DNA of 64,000 nt from Paragonimus skrjabini miyazakii. Taxonomy: Eukaryota > Platyhelminthes > Trematoda > Plagiorchiida > Troglotrematidae. The first letter of the stretch is position 1, and the number at the start of each line of letters is the position of its first letter. Of this stretch, positions 37,180-49,270 are shown in pieces. The notes under the pieces are model-generated. The model searched no databases and was not told where the DNA came from. It was given only the letters and a program-made list of their open reading frames with translations. The translations under genes and the position numbers were made by a program. The stretch covers positions 167,219 to 231,218 of the forward strand of contig JTDE01000026.1 of the NCBI GenBank assembly GCA_014338405.1, in the 5' to 3' direction.

Positions 37180-38640
37180 ACAAAATGGGACCCAGTCGGC
37201 GTACTGAGACGGCTACGGCAATACTGTGCGTCGGCTATAGTTTGAGTCTAAAGAACTTTCTGAAGGTGGTCCTTGGATCCAGTGCGTGCCCGGTCTGTAA
37301 AAGGTGTTTTCTAATGGTACTAACCACATAACCGACCTCAAAATTCAAAAGCTGTGTGTTCGTTAATGCTTGTGCTGAGGTGCCTCCTAGTTCTGTCGAC
37401 ATAGCTGCTTCAACAGATATTATTAAATTTGAGAAAAATATTGGACTGGGTGGAATGGAGCATCACTTCCTTTCTAGGTGTAGTAAGAACACGGATAGTT
37501 TCTCTCATATATACCAGTCGGGTGGTACTATATGTGAGCTTGAATGTTGCGTCCAAATGGCGCCTTATCAGAAATGAAACTGTCATCTTTGAAAGGCAAA
37601 GTTAGACAAACTTGCATTAAACAGTAATGTATATAACCCATGTAGGTTGTGGAGTGGGACACTTCTGAATAAATCTTGTCAGAGTCGTGTAATAACGTCG
37701 GTTGATTTTCTAACCCGTCTTTCGTCGCAATATGTCAAACCTTGTAAAACAAAATCTTAACAAGGTCACGATTTTGTGTAATCAGTGTGGAGCTTTTAAA
37801 GTGTAGGTACTGTTTGGTCCACGTGTATTTGTGATACACATGTCTAGAAACTGAGTCATTATCTCGTTTCCCCAGCAAAAACTTCTAGAAAGTATATACC
37901 CTCGTTTTGTTCAGGTTCAAAGGTAAATGTTGGTTTACAGCTTGGTTTAACAGCTGTTACTCACCAATGATCGTTGTATGGAGCAAAAATATCGTCTACG
38001 TATTGTTTATAGAACAAAGTGTTCCGCTTTCCAGTTGACACTGAGTGTTCTAATTCACTCATAAATATATCTGATAACGTTGGTCCTAATAGATTCCACA
38101 TTACAAATGTATCTATTTGTCTATAAAAAAAGTGCCGTTGAACATAAACTGAATACCGGAGTTACACATGCCCAGTAATTCTGAAAGCTCATGGTTGGGA
38201 ATGCTAAGTGCCCAGTTATGCTCGGTATCGTAATTACAAACAGAGTTAATAATCCTGTCAAGGGAAATGTTTTTGAATAATGGCTTAACATTAAAAGAAG
38301 TCATTACCTCGTGTTTTAAGTTGATATTGGAGAGCATCTCCACAAACTGATAGGTATCATTTAGGCTGAGCACGGTCACTTTGAATCATACGGATTCAGT
38401 CAGACCGACCAGCTAGTGGGCAAGTTGGTGGTATGGGGAACCAGTCGTGGATAGTATTAGTTGTACGGGCACTCCGGATTTGTGAGATTTAAGAAGACTA
38501 CATATTTTGGACGTCACACTGTCTTTGATGACAGTTTTTCGGAGATGGTTTGGTCGATCAATCCTTTCTTGTGTAGTTCTTCATGCGCGCGTCTGAACTG
38601 CGTTTAACACGTTGAATAACGTCGGTTTGCTCGTCGTCGA
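37180..38640 (-). pseudogene. Penelope-like element PLE-C, degraded RT and GIY-YIG
   Basis: Longest old PLE on the minus strand. From high to low coordinates: a GVPVQLILSTTGSPYHQLAH block (about 38480-38410); VEMLSNINLKHEVMTSFNVKPLFKNISLD, which is motif A (about 38340-38260); LLGMCNSGIQFMFNGTFF before motif B (about 38170-38110); a frame change and damaged motif B; motif C KQYVDDIF at 38005-37985; YHKYTWTKQYLHFKS...NRDLVKILF (about 37840-37740); endonuclease YVDRTRRHLSTSINEHT at about 37410-37360 (YIG is YVD); and HLLQTGHALDPRTTFRKFF at about 37310-37255. Multiple stops and frame changes occur throughout. No terminal hammerhead was recognised. Confidence 0.75.
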
Positions 38641-38679
38641 CGATGCAATTCGATTAATCTGACAGAATAGATTGTAGTT

Positions 38680-38945
38680 AATTAAAGTCACACAGGCGAA
38701 CACTGAGCTATGCTAAAGCTGTTGCCATCCACAGGTTCAGATCCGTGCTGTGAGTTAGAAATAACTGTTTGTAGAGTTGCCGCTACCACTATGGTGACAA
38801 TGATTATGAACGCGAACACTTAAATTTCTCTACTATCTTGTTCTCGTTCTCATAATGATGTACAAATGTTCTGTAGTTTGCACTGGTAAAGATGCAGCAC
38901 ATAAATCATATAACATCCGTCAAACAGCTTTTCATTCATATTCTT
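38680..38945 (+). repeat. Repeat shared with 44.0 kb (PLE tail sequence)
   Basis: Closely matches 44025-44260, same orientation: GTCACACAGGCGAACACTGA, then AGAAATAACxGTTTGTAG, CGCTACCAC, and TGTTCTGTAGT downstream. In the 44-kb copy this follows a GIY-YIG remnant, so it is likely 3' untranslated sequence of a PLE. Here it lies in inverted orientation just upstream of the PLE-C start. Confidence 0.6.
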
Positions 38946-39190
38946 TACAGGAAAAACTGATTGATAAGCGGTCAGTAATAATCTGATTCCAGAACATTGT
39001 TAAGTCATCATGCAGCTAAGGAAAATGAACGACGTCCTCCTTTGTTAGCTGGATAGGGTTCTGGCCTCGTTATTATATAGAAAATGCTTCTTCCAATAAA
39101 ATAAACGGCAGATCTTGGCGTCACATTGAATTTAAACCCGGTAACAAGATGGATAATAGTGAATTAATTCGGATAAAGAATAAAAGAGTG

Positions 39191-39291
39191 TCATTCGCAG
39201 TTGATCGCAACTGTCGCATTCCCATAGACTTTCAATTAGTCGCCCTCGAAAAGTCTATGGAAATGAAGCTGCTACGATCAACTGCGAGTGA
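39191..39291. repeat. Imperfect palindrome with 42-bp arms
   Basis: Left arm 39191-39232 and right arm 39250-39291 are reverse complements at about 34 of 42 positions, with a 17-nt loop. Outer core CGCAGTTGATCG and inner core CCATAGACTTT are perfect. A related GATCAACTGTGAGTGATT word occurs at 5676-5693. It may be a small foldback element or a structured RNA. Confidence 0.6.
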
Positions 39292-39662
39292 TTTTCAGTG
39301 TATATAAAACTAAAATTTCCCTACTACTCATCAGTAATCAAAATTGCAAAGTAGCTTAAGCCAATCTACCAAACCAACCGAAACTCAGAAGTTACTTGTG
39401 AAACACTCTCCTCAGACAGACAAACAGGATAGCTGAATCACTGGCTTGCTGAACTGCTCAACCCGACGTCCAAAATGTAAGCACCACAATCTGTCAAAGT
39501 TATTTCGACCTGATAGATGCATTTGTACTTGTTTCCCTGAATACAACGGCAAGGATATCTACAGATGTTGAAACAACCTTCATCAATATCCTTTACATGA
39601 AACTACTGGTAATTTATGTAAAAAGTATTTTATCGCAAAATGTTTTCAACCCAATATTTATC

Positions 39663-39762
39663 NNNNNNNNNNNNNNNNNNNNNNNNNNNNNNNNNNNNNN
39701 NNNNNNNNNNNNNNNNNNNNNNNNNNNNNNNNNNNNNNNNNNNNNNNNNNNNNNNNNNNNNN
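39663..39762. other. Assembly gap (100 N)
   Basis: Exactly 100 N, the usual placeholder for a gap of unknown size. Confidence 0.99.
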
Positions 39763-40059
39763 CACAGATAATATGTGACTTCATCTTGAAGGATCTGAGT
39801 TCAGGCAATCTGATGCAGTACTTATGAAAAGTTATTTGGAACTAACATTTGCGGGCATTTTTCCAGAAATGTTAAAAAGGTTACTTTCAAACCATATTGA
39901 TTTAACTGTCCTTTTTTGCTAATAGTACACATGATTTTTTGATCTTAATCAACCGTGGTCATTTTCACACACTTTGTACTATGATGACTTTGGTACATCT
40001 TCAATTGACTGCTACTTTCCAGACATAATCAGACGTTTTGCTCACACGACACGGTTATA

Positions 40060-40450
40060 GCAAATACTTCTTATGAAGGAAGTGTGCTTATATGACTGGT
40101 TTCGCGCCGGTCACCTATAAACGTGGATTACCAAAACTACCATTCACTGGAGCCCGCCAAGTTCACATGGCCTACACGTTAGTTCCGAAGCAGAATTTCT
40201 AAACAAAAACGCTTCCTGTAAATGAATGTCCGCAGAAGTTTGTTACCAATTATAAGAAATCGAAGTCTGTATAAACTCAGACTGTATTTCTTGCTTTTTA
40301 ATGATGTTGTGGTTCAGGAATCTTTGCCGGTCCACCTGTACGTCACTCGCATCATATTTAAATATTTAAAGTGACTATTGCAAATAAGAAGCTGAGGGTA
40401 TTAAACGAAATGCTGACTTCCCAAAACACAGCTGTTCCCTTTTGTATTTA
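40060..40450 (+). pseudogene. PLE fragment (post-RT region)
   Basis: Plus-strand debris of another PLE. Readable pieces: TGFAPVTYKRGLPKLPFTGARQVHM (family: SFxPxxxKRGLVKTLFxRARxI), LPVNECPQKFV (LxxNGYPxxFI) and AAKLRVL-like residues near 40390-40420. Beyond about 40450 a doubtful CNC...RI..TIVE stretch could be the endonuclease start. Frames are broken repeatedly. It lies about 300 bp after the assembly gap, which may hide its RT domain. Confidence 0.6.
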
Positions 40451-41702
40451 TCTTGTAATTGTCAGAGAGTTGGTAAGCGAATAAACCAAACAATCGTTGA
40501 ATAACCAATGAATACATCGGGCGATAGATGGTGGTGACACGCCATAGCAGGAATATAATAGCAGAACATCCCGTGTGATGATTAGGCAAGAAGTTATCTT
40601 CACTTAATGAAAGGTGGACAGTAAAACGAAAGGAACTGTGCCTTCTTTGTTCGCACGTTAGGACTTCTGGCCTAGTGGATAACGACCACACTCTGTAAGG
40701 TCAAGCCTGGCTGTTTCTACACCTTTCATCCTGAAAAGACCAGTCGAGTATAGACAATTAGGAAACTGGTCATGCACTATCGAGATGACAGTGAACATTG
40801 CAGAATATCACGTAAACACACGCGAATTCATCAGACTAACTATCACAAGCAACCAACTGATATTCTCATCCAACAGAGGTTATGTTTGCAACTCAGCTGT
40901 TGGAGATTGATACTGAAACTGTAAGCAGAAGTTCATATGAATTCATATACAGCGCTATTCACGTGCAATTGTAGCTAGCCCTTTGTGTGTGATAATGCGA
41001 CCGGACCCAACGTAAGTTCAAGGGTCAATTTATCAACCGTTCTATCTCAGGAAAATCTGGAGAGATCTTCTGTTTTCGTGAACCCTGATTTTAACGCTAC
41101 ATTTTGTAAAACGCCTGCCAAATATTGTACGTGAATAGGTCCACGTCAATAAAACCTGGATAGTGTTCAATTTATAGCGTCCATGCATTCGATATTTAAG
41201 CTTATTAGTTACGTCTCGCGTCCTGACTTACGATTTTAGTTGAGCATGGACATGGGTTGCTGAGCCTACTTTAGTTATTACAAATTGGAAATGAGTAAAC
41301 TTGCTACTTTAGGACCACTCGACCGCTATATATGAAAATACAGGCCAACACTGCGCTTTAGTCGTTGGACTTAAATGTCCTGGGTTAAGTGGATGATAAA
41401 ATCGGGGTAAACTCAATTAAAGTAGCAAATGAATATCTGACAAAAGCTGTTCGACTCAAAAAGAAAGGGCATGTCAAACTGAAGATGTCTGCTGGGCCAG
41501 TATTTCCCTGTTTGCCGACGATCTATCTGTCCAAGGTCAGTAACTGCGTGGTGCTGACACCAAGACTGTTTAAAACATGGTTAACTGTAGTAGTTCCGAA
41601 TAAGCCTGCGAATAACCGAACTTTTGCAGTTTTAAACCTTCATAGTATCTACGATTCGATAAACTCTGTTCATTATCCATTCAAGGTTCCTCGTTTACAA
41701 AC
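40451..41702. other. No supported gene
   Basis: At 40663-40735 a degenerate tRNA-like string (TCTGGCCTAGTGGATAACG ... GGTCAAGCC) suggests an old tRNA-derived SINE, but it does not fold well. An open frame starts at 41389 plus and runs about 105 codons before entering the SINE; no motif was recognised. Confidence 0.4.
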
Positions 41703-41850
41703 TGATATTTATTTTAGAAGAAACCCAACTGTGAAAAGTCAGGGCTTCGGCTGGATTCGAACCAGCGACAGAAACACCATGCCTCAACACGGCAAGCGCT
41801 CTACCAGCTGAGCTACGAAGCCACACCTGGAGCTCGGAAATTTCATATTT
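41703..41850 (-). mobile_element. tRNA-derived SINE, copy 1
   Basis: The tRNA-like head at 41822-41743 folds well: 7-bp acceptor GGCTTCG/CGAAGCC, D arm with A box TAGCTCAGCTGG, T arm GCTGG/CCAGC with B box GGTTCGAATCC. The anticodon arm is TTGCC/GGCAT with a GTGTTGA loop, followed by a 12-nt variable region, unlike a normal short-arm tRNA. The body continues CTGACTTTTCACAGTTGGGT, shared with the other two copies. Head boxes suggest Pol III transcription. Confidence 0.75.
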
Positions 41851-41999
41851 GGACTCGGTTACATATCCGTCCCACTGTCTTATATGGAATCCACGAAATG
41901 ATCCAGGGGATCGACTGCCCAGGCAGGATTTCTCGAACAGTTCACGCTGGCATCCACCAACGCCACTGTTGAGCATAGAAATTGTAGTACTAGTGAGTA

Positions 42000-42127
42000 G
42001 TGTGGCAGATTTATGATTTTAGATGAGACCCAACTGTGAAAAGTCAGGACTTCGGCTGGACTCGAACCAGCGACAGAAACACCATGCTTCAACGTAGCAA
42101 GCGCTCTACCAGCTGAGCTACGAAGTC
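42000..42127 (-). mobile_element. tRNA-derived SINE, copy 2
   Basis: Head at 42127-42048 (GACTTCG/CGAAGTC ends, A box TAGCTCAGCTGG, B box GGTTCGAGTCC), with the same body and a tail through ATAAATCTGCCACACTACTCA. Same orientation as copy 1. Confidence 0.75.
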
Positions 42128-42156
42128 AAATTGTGAAATTTCCGAGCTCCTAGCGT

Positions 42157-42300
42157 GGCTTCGTAGCTTAGCTGGTAGAGTTCCTGCCTTGTTTGAGCGT
42201 GGTGTCTCTGTCGCTGGTTCGAGTCCAGCCGAAGTCCTGACTTTTCACAGTTGGGTCTCATCAAAAAGCATGAATCTGCCACACTACTCATCAGTGATAT
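42157..42300 (+). mobile_element. tRNA-derived SINE, copy 3 (opposite orientation)
   Basis: Head at 42157-42236 (A box TAGCTTAGCTGG, B box GGTTCGAGTCC), body CTGACTTTTCACAGTTGGGT, tail GAATCTGCCACACTACTCA. It stands head-to-head with copy 2, separated by 29 bp. The anticodon arm differs from the other copies, so these are elements, not functional tRNA genes. Confidence 0.75.
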
Positions 42301-43799
42301 TTATTTATTTGTGGTGGTTTCTTGATCCACGTACAAAACTAAGTTTTCATGTGATGTGTTCCGTAGACATCTGTGAAAAGCTCCACTTACTTTATTCTTA
42401 TATATAATTTCTACGACTGTCAATCATTGGTATGATCTTCCAACTAAATTATAGTTGAAAGCTACTCGTTTTTAACTGACCTTGTTGCTAACACAGTACC
42501 ATTAACAATCCATCAATATGCACTTATGCTAAATCCGAAACAGTTGTTTTATCAAGCAGCGAAACTCAATAAACGTTGAACGCCATGTTTCTTGATATGT
42601 CTCCTAGCGAGGCATTCCTGGTCTTTTCGTTAACTTTGTTTGTTCGAGGCCAAAAGCTGGCAATAAGAGTTAAATTCCCGTACGTCGGAATATATCGGAG
42701 AGAACTGTTTAATATACAACTTAATTTAGGTTTCCAGAAACCCGCAACACTAGCGTGTCACACTAGAGGATTTCAAGTTTCGTAGTCGACTTTTGAAAAC
42801 GACCAGCTGGGTTGGTGAATACGACGAAATACAAATTATTTCCACAGTTTGGTGATCATCATCAGATCAAACTTTATACAAATCAGATGAAATTAATCCA
42901 AGGGTTCATGGAAAGCCGTAACAGTTCCTTCGTGCATGTGTCCTCTAAATCCCACTTTCGACCTGATAACTTGTTTGCGGGTTGACGTGTGATATTTGCT
43001 TTTGGGCACAAACATTATAAGTTCATCAGACAACAGACATTGTCCATATATAATGAATATAGCGAATCAATAGCTATTCGGCCAGATAATGCATGAACGA
43101 CAACAACTTTGGACTTCGACATCGTAATAGCAAGATGTGCCAAATGACCAATTAACCGACGGATTTGTATGCTCGTAAGGTTTGACAAGTGATAAGGTTA
43201 AGCCTACCGTCTTCTAGTCCGTCACGTACAATAGCGCTCCAGGGGAATGTTCAGATGCATGATGTCTTAAACTTTGTTTTTGCCTGTCAATGTTTGCCTC
43301 ACCACAGATACACACATCAGGTTTAAAATGATTCTGTACCTTTCGACTGAAAACAAGAAAATCTGTTTTCCCGGCAGACGACAATAGTTGCAATCCGAAG
43401 ACAAAAATTTTACATTAGTTTTAAATTCAAACGTGACTATTCACTTGTCTTTGAAGTGTTGTTTTGGACAAATTTAAGTTTGGGCTAGCACTTGAAAGAG
43501 AATTTCGTACATGCCCCGCTAACTTTTCCGGACAGTCATTCACCAGTAAGACGGTTTTCATAGATTCATCCCTTTTATTGATTTTTTTCATTGGTACAGA
43601 CATCTGGATTTGTAGTGCATTGTCGAGTGAAAACATATTAGTGTGATTTTGGTACGAAATAAAATGAAATTTGGTTGCACTAGCTATTCCATTTTGTGTC
43701 AGATTGCACAACAAGTTGTGATGTACCGTTCTGAAGTAGATAGTAGAACAAATTAACCTAGATCACAGCTATAATAAAGAAAACAGTAGATCGATGTTG
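42301..43799. other. No supported gene
   Basis: At 42795-42880 a stretch (TGGGTTGGTGAATACGACG ... GTGATCATCATCAGATC) resembles a terminal piece of a repeat; read in reverse it has CTGATGATGATCACC followed by AAAC, close to words at the PLE-B junction. Otherwise nothing recognised. Confidence 0.4.
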
Positions 43800-44280
43800 C
43801 TCGATTTATGTCAGGAAATATTTCGTGATTACATACAACGAACCATTTATACAACAGTATGAGAATACAAACGAACAACTCGAAGTGATTCTAGAAACAG
43901 GCCACACAAACGAATGACGTCAGAGCCACGCACAAAAACAGACAACCTGCATCATCCATCGCACGTCATATTGAAATGACGCAACCCCAATGATATTTCA
44001 CAATGGCATTTCACGTTATCTAATCAACGTCACACAGGCGAACACTGAACTATGCTGATGTTCGTATGTGTTTAGAAATAACCGTTTGTAGGGGTGTCGC
44101 TACCACAATACTAACAATCTTTATGAACACTGATAGTTGGCTTTCTCTAATACCTTGTTCGTTTCCTCACACATATGCGAATGGTCTGTAGTAAGCTCTA
44201 CCAAAGGTGAAGAGAGATTTGTCCGGACATAAACCGTGTAATATCAACTCATTATCTCCGTTCATAACCACAATATTGAT
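43800..44280 (+). pseudogene. PLE 3' fragment (GIY-YIG remnant and tail)
   Basis: Readable endonuclease residues on the plus strand: YIQRTIYTTV (YIGRTxRxLxxR) at about 43825-43860 and ASSIARHIEMTQ (SSVARHLxxTGH) at about 43957-43990, followed by non-coding sequence that matches 38680-38945. The RT is absent. It probably belongs to the family of PLE-C or a relative. Confidence 0.6.
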
Positions 44281-46333
44281 TTATATGGTATACTAAAATC
44301 ACTGGTTTCGCATTTTAGTCTTTATTTGTCAGTAAACAAGTTAGCGAGCAGAAAGTCAAGATCGTTGTTTATTCGCTATCACAAACGCGTACAATTACAC
44401 ACCAGGTCGAACATAGATTTTTGAAAATGTTGAATCAATATTTTGTTAAACCTGAATTTACTAACTGTATGACATTTATGTATCTTTAGACAATCACTCC
44501 TTCTTTTTGACACAGAAAATTGTTTATGGTTTCAACGAAAATTTGCTTGCACTTTAAAATAATGTATGTAGAGGTAACAAACCTTACCAATTCAACGATG
44601 CGTTAGGAGTATAACTTCAAATTAAGGTTCATTTGCATTGAAACAGAAGTGTACTCTCAATGTTGATACTCTGCAAAGCAGTACTACACTTTTGGTCGAT
44701 AAGTTATTCAATGAGTTGGCGAAGCTGTTGTCTACCAGAATGCTTGTATATGAAACACTGTATGTTTCAGTGTTTCAGTTGACTACGTCTTAATACAGCA
44801 CAAATGATAGGCAGCCGGAATACTCAAAATCACGCAACAAAATCGATACATGAAGGTAATCGTGGTAGATTAGCACTTCCCGGTCCAGTTACTAGAGGAT
44901 CAATAGACTTATCTTAGTTTAACAGGTCAAACGTATGTCGGAATGTTTTTTAAAAAAAGCATTGCATTCACGTGCATTCATTTGGTCAGTCTGTAAACGA
45001 CTGAGGATTGCACTATAGTTTGCTTCAACTCAAGCAGATCGATAATATAAAACTAGACAAAGATATTTGGATTGAAATCATCGGTTTTTTTCACATTTGT
45101 ATGTTATTACGTGTTGTATTAGTGTCACTTATGTTCATACATACTCTTTAGTCGTTGTTATGTCCCGTAAATACTTCAAGTGAGCTTTTGAAATAAAGTG
45201 GCGCCTATCGGTCTCATGTCTGAGTGGTCGATTCGTGTGCTAGTGACCTCCTCACTAAAGCACTACATTGTAAAAGGAGCAATAGTGTTTACTTTGTAAT
45301 TAGTGAATTACTATTCAAATGCAACGCATACTCATATTTTGTAAACACACTTCACTTTTAGTTGTAGGACTAAAGTTTACCAAATAGAAACACATATGCA
45401 TCAGTCCGTCTTCTCATTAACTACTGAGTGAACTCGGAAAGATGTGCATTACTAAACATAAAACACTCAACAAAATCCTTACTGTAAAACCTATTTCATT
45501 GTGAATTTGAAAATTCATTTCATATTGGAGATTCGTACTAGGCTATTGTTTCAGAGACTGTGCAACAAAGTAAACTTTAGACGATCATAGTTTGTTTCTC
45601 CATGTATGATTGTTATATTGAAGGAGATATAAATGTGGAAATTAAAAGTATACATGAAAGACCCGAATAATCTATTTATTTGCTTCTAACGTCTGCTTGA
45701 GAAATCAGTCATCTCTTTTCTCGTGTGTACAGTTACTCAGTCTATTGTATTAGTTCTGAAGGTAAGATATAAAGCAAGTATGGACTACGGTGTTTTCTCA
45801 TCGTCTTTATTCTCTTCCTCTAGCGGAGGCTGAAGATATGTGGCTTAGAATACTATGAACCACTCTATGCAAAGCTGATTGCCAGAAAAACAGTTTCCTA
45901 TCAGATTTCATATAGCAAATTCTCATAATAGGCTCGAGTGATAAATATGGATAACAAGATGTTAGTAACCAAAACAAAATGTCAACACTCGATGGGCCTT
46001 GGGCCGAACCCGGCCAGTCAAATAAGATTATCCGACTTGTAGTTCTAATATAAATTTCCACTTCTATTGGTCACTTCTGCTTTCATTGTTAGTGTTAAGT
46101 CTGGATTTGATACTGATCGCTTGAATTGACGTAATCTAATTTTTCAATTGTTTAAACTATTACTATGGGGGGATTAAAGTGAGTAGTTACTCATTGTGTT
46201 TTTCACTAAGCAACGCTTATGGTTACATATGTACAATAAACTTTGCAAGCTCACAGTCAATGTCAACACACACAATCCTATTTTGTGGTAAAAACGATCA
46301 TCATAAGTATAACACATAACGCTGAGTACTTAC
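44281..46333. other. No gene seen
   Basis: AT-rich, with short frames only. TGTCTGAGTGGTCGATTCG at 45220 resembles a tRNA A box, but no B box follows. Confidence 0.45.
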
Positions 46334-46549
46334 TCGTAATACATGAAGTGTAAACCGGGTTTTCCTATCGTTTTGTTAACAGTAGTTAGTAATTTATCGA
46401 GGTTAATCCTTTTTGACGATCCGTTTGATATTGAAGTCGACACGTTACCAGACGGTGTTTCAATGAAACACATTAAGACGGAACGTATTAACCAATATGT
46501 CATGCTCGACACTTGATTCGATTTTAACAAACATCTTTGTGTGTTTACT
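46334..46549 (-). CDS. Candidate internal exon, unrecognised product
   Basis: Minus-strand open stretch of 216 nt between GGATCACAG (acceptor) and TACGA|GTAAGT (strong donor at 46334). Both borders fall in phase 2, so the exon is symmetric and would be in frame if included or skipped. It reads ...VSSMTYWLIRSVLMCFIETP...SKRINLDKLLTTVNKTIGKPGLHFMYY. The acceptor lacks a good pyrimidine tract, and no partner exon was found, so this is a weak call resting mainly on the GTAAGT donor. Confidence 0.3.
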
Positions 46550-49270
46550 CTGTGATCCACACAATTTCAATAACTCATGCAGAAACCATGGCGCCGGTGT
46601 TCGACTGTAGTGGTGTGTGCAAACAAAAACCAGTTACAAACCAAGTTGACTGATGCCCACTCAGGTGACATTCTGGTTTTGGACTCATCCAGTATGTTAC
46701 CTAATACTGGGAAAATTTCCCGTGAATAGCACCATAAGACATTTCACTTATTTCGATTCTGTGACTGTTACTTAAATGTAAGTAAACTTCATAACTGGTC
46801 TTTTCTGTCGTCATTATCTTCACTTACTAGCAGTGAATGGACCTAACTGCCGTTGATTCACGAAAATTGCGTGTAATTTGTTTCCGGAAAAAGACTACGA
46901 ACTTCTGATTTGCACATATGTTAATGTGGATATTTATGTACCCGTATGAAAAAGACTATCAAACGATAAACTAGCCACATCACATTTCGAAATCGCAATA
47001 TGTTAAGGCTACTACATTACTAAAACTTGTTTACACACTTTCACACCTGTTTCATGCAAAGTCGATTGTGGGAATTGAATGTTAAGACACTTCAACAGAT
47101 ATCTGAGTCAGTGTAATGTGAATAACTTCAAGTAATCCTCCAACAATGTTGCAAGAATCGTTGCTATAGGTTGATGATCAATTAGCTCTGGGTGTTCTAT
47201 AGGGGTAAACGAATTGGGACCCTACTTCTTAACTCATTATCAGTTCCGGAAACAGTATACACTGCAATGATTGACTGATATTCCCGGGGCAGAATTTATT
47301 TGTGCGGTGATTTCATTCCACCGTTCAGGTTTAGTGGAATATGTAGATTATTGTTAACGGTCTACGATACTTCAAACGGAGATGCGCAAAACACTACTCT
47401 GCCACAACCTTGTAGGTGATTACCGTATTTTGGTTACATGATGATAATGTAATCATTTAACTGGTAGTTGCTATGAAGCCTGGAACACCGTTGAATTTGC
47501 AACAAACAAGCATTAACCTTGTTTTAGTATTACGACTGAATAAGGTTGCCTCGAAGAAATAATCTGCCGTTGATTACTTCTAACTGGAGATGAAGTTTAA
47601 TGACGGAATGTAACAAAACAACTTTTCATGTATACCATTGCTAGCAGACCTTTCGACTTATTGTAACAACCAACTTAAAAAGATTTTAAATGGTTTTTGT
47701 TCATTCCATCTATGTATTCTACATTAAAACAGTATATTTTTATATGTGATCAATTGGAAGTGATAGATTTCAACTAAGTGAAAAGCTATACAACGCCCTA
47801 GTTTGCTATGACAAGTTCTGTTTTGCTAATGAAAGATAATGGGAAAGGAAAAGTCTGAACAACTTGGCAGTTTTGATTAAATCGTAATAATCCATCAAGA
47901 TGAGAATGCTTCCTCATCTTGCTTTATACCATCGATTGGTTGTCGATATTTTGCAAGGAAGCATTCCTACTAGTGTTGTGAGTCAAGAATGCGGATGGTA
48001 CAAAAATTATTTAATCAGGAAAGGAACAGGTGGGTTATGCGTTTCGATAAGACGAAAAACAATGACACTCGTCTGCATATTGTACTAGGCCTAGAACGTC
48101 ACGTTTGCCATAGACGTCAATGCTCATTTCCTTCAAGTTCCTTCACGTGTCAATAACCATTTCGTGTGATGCTGTTCTCCAATTTTTTTTGTCTGTATTT
48201 TTCCTCCGACTACTTCAGAGTCAAAGTATGCACTCACCCCACTACTGAATAACAGTGGTGTGAGTAGCATGGCACGATTGCTCCTCCTCACTACAACAGG
48301 TTCACCTCAAATTACTCTTGAGAAAAAGTTCACGTTCGAACTACTCGCTAGCAGATACTCTTGACTTTTAGACGAATTATGGATGACCACTATAAAGTGC
48401 TCTCGTGCTTGACCCAACACCTGCCACCCAGCTGATTATACTTAATGTTAGCTTTTAAGTTGTCTGACCCTTTTTGGGATTATTTCCTGTTCCATACTTT
48501 ACAGTGAGAGAATTCCAGTTATCGATTACTTTCTCACTCAACTACATAATCCCTTAGTTCACCTAGAGTTCATCAAACTTTGACAATTTCTAAACGTTTT
48601 TGGCATCTTCTTCGGGTTATAACTTTCCCCTTCATCTCCGTTAGTTTGATACTGGCAGTATCGTGTCGCACTTTATCCAATAATATGCAAGTAATTTCTA
48701 AACCATTTAAAAGAAATTACCACATTTAAAGATTCGAATTATTGCACCGGAATGATGTCAAAGATAAACAAGTCTGACATTAACATCACAAGAAATTCTA
48801 TTTCGTGCAGCAAAGAAGTTTGATTGCTATCTAGAACGTGGCTTCTAACTAGGTACCGACTGTCCAGGAATTCAGGATAATCTGTCGTCTGCAATCTGGT
48901 TAACAAGGTGCACACTCTAATGAAAGCTTTGATCCGTGAACCTTTATATAATTTGGTTGTTTGCACTTAGATGGTTTTGTGCCATTTATGTGCAACTTAT
49001 TTTACGTTCATGAAGAAAAAAACTAGTGTCAGTCAATAAAAAATTGCATTGAAATTTGTTCAAGAAAAAACAATATTTAATTACTTGAACAAAACAATGA
49101 GAAGATGTAAATCATGTAATGTTCTCCAGAGTAACATTTCGTACATTCTAATCACATATGGACATGTAAATGATTTAAAACGATTCAAAATTCCACGGAA
49201 GGGAAGTTGTGATTTAAGGGATTAAACAGACAAACACCAAAACTGGAAACCAAAACTGTGCGAATGCCGA
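46550..49270. other. No supported gene
   Basis: AT-rich, with chance-sized frames only (62 codons at 47900 plus, 75 codons at 48966 minus). The lower end contains the 3' flank of PLE-B copy 1 (49000-49270), with no terminal ribozyme recognised. Confidence 0.45.

Noticed and set aside
40663..40735. Second type of tRNA-derived SINE
   Set aside because: The A-box-like word is present, but the B box is degenerate and the fold is poor.
41743..41822. Functional tRNA gene
   Set aside because: An over-long variable region, differing anticodon arms among copies and a shared non-tRNA body indicate a SINE.
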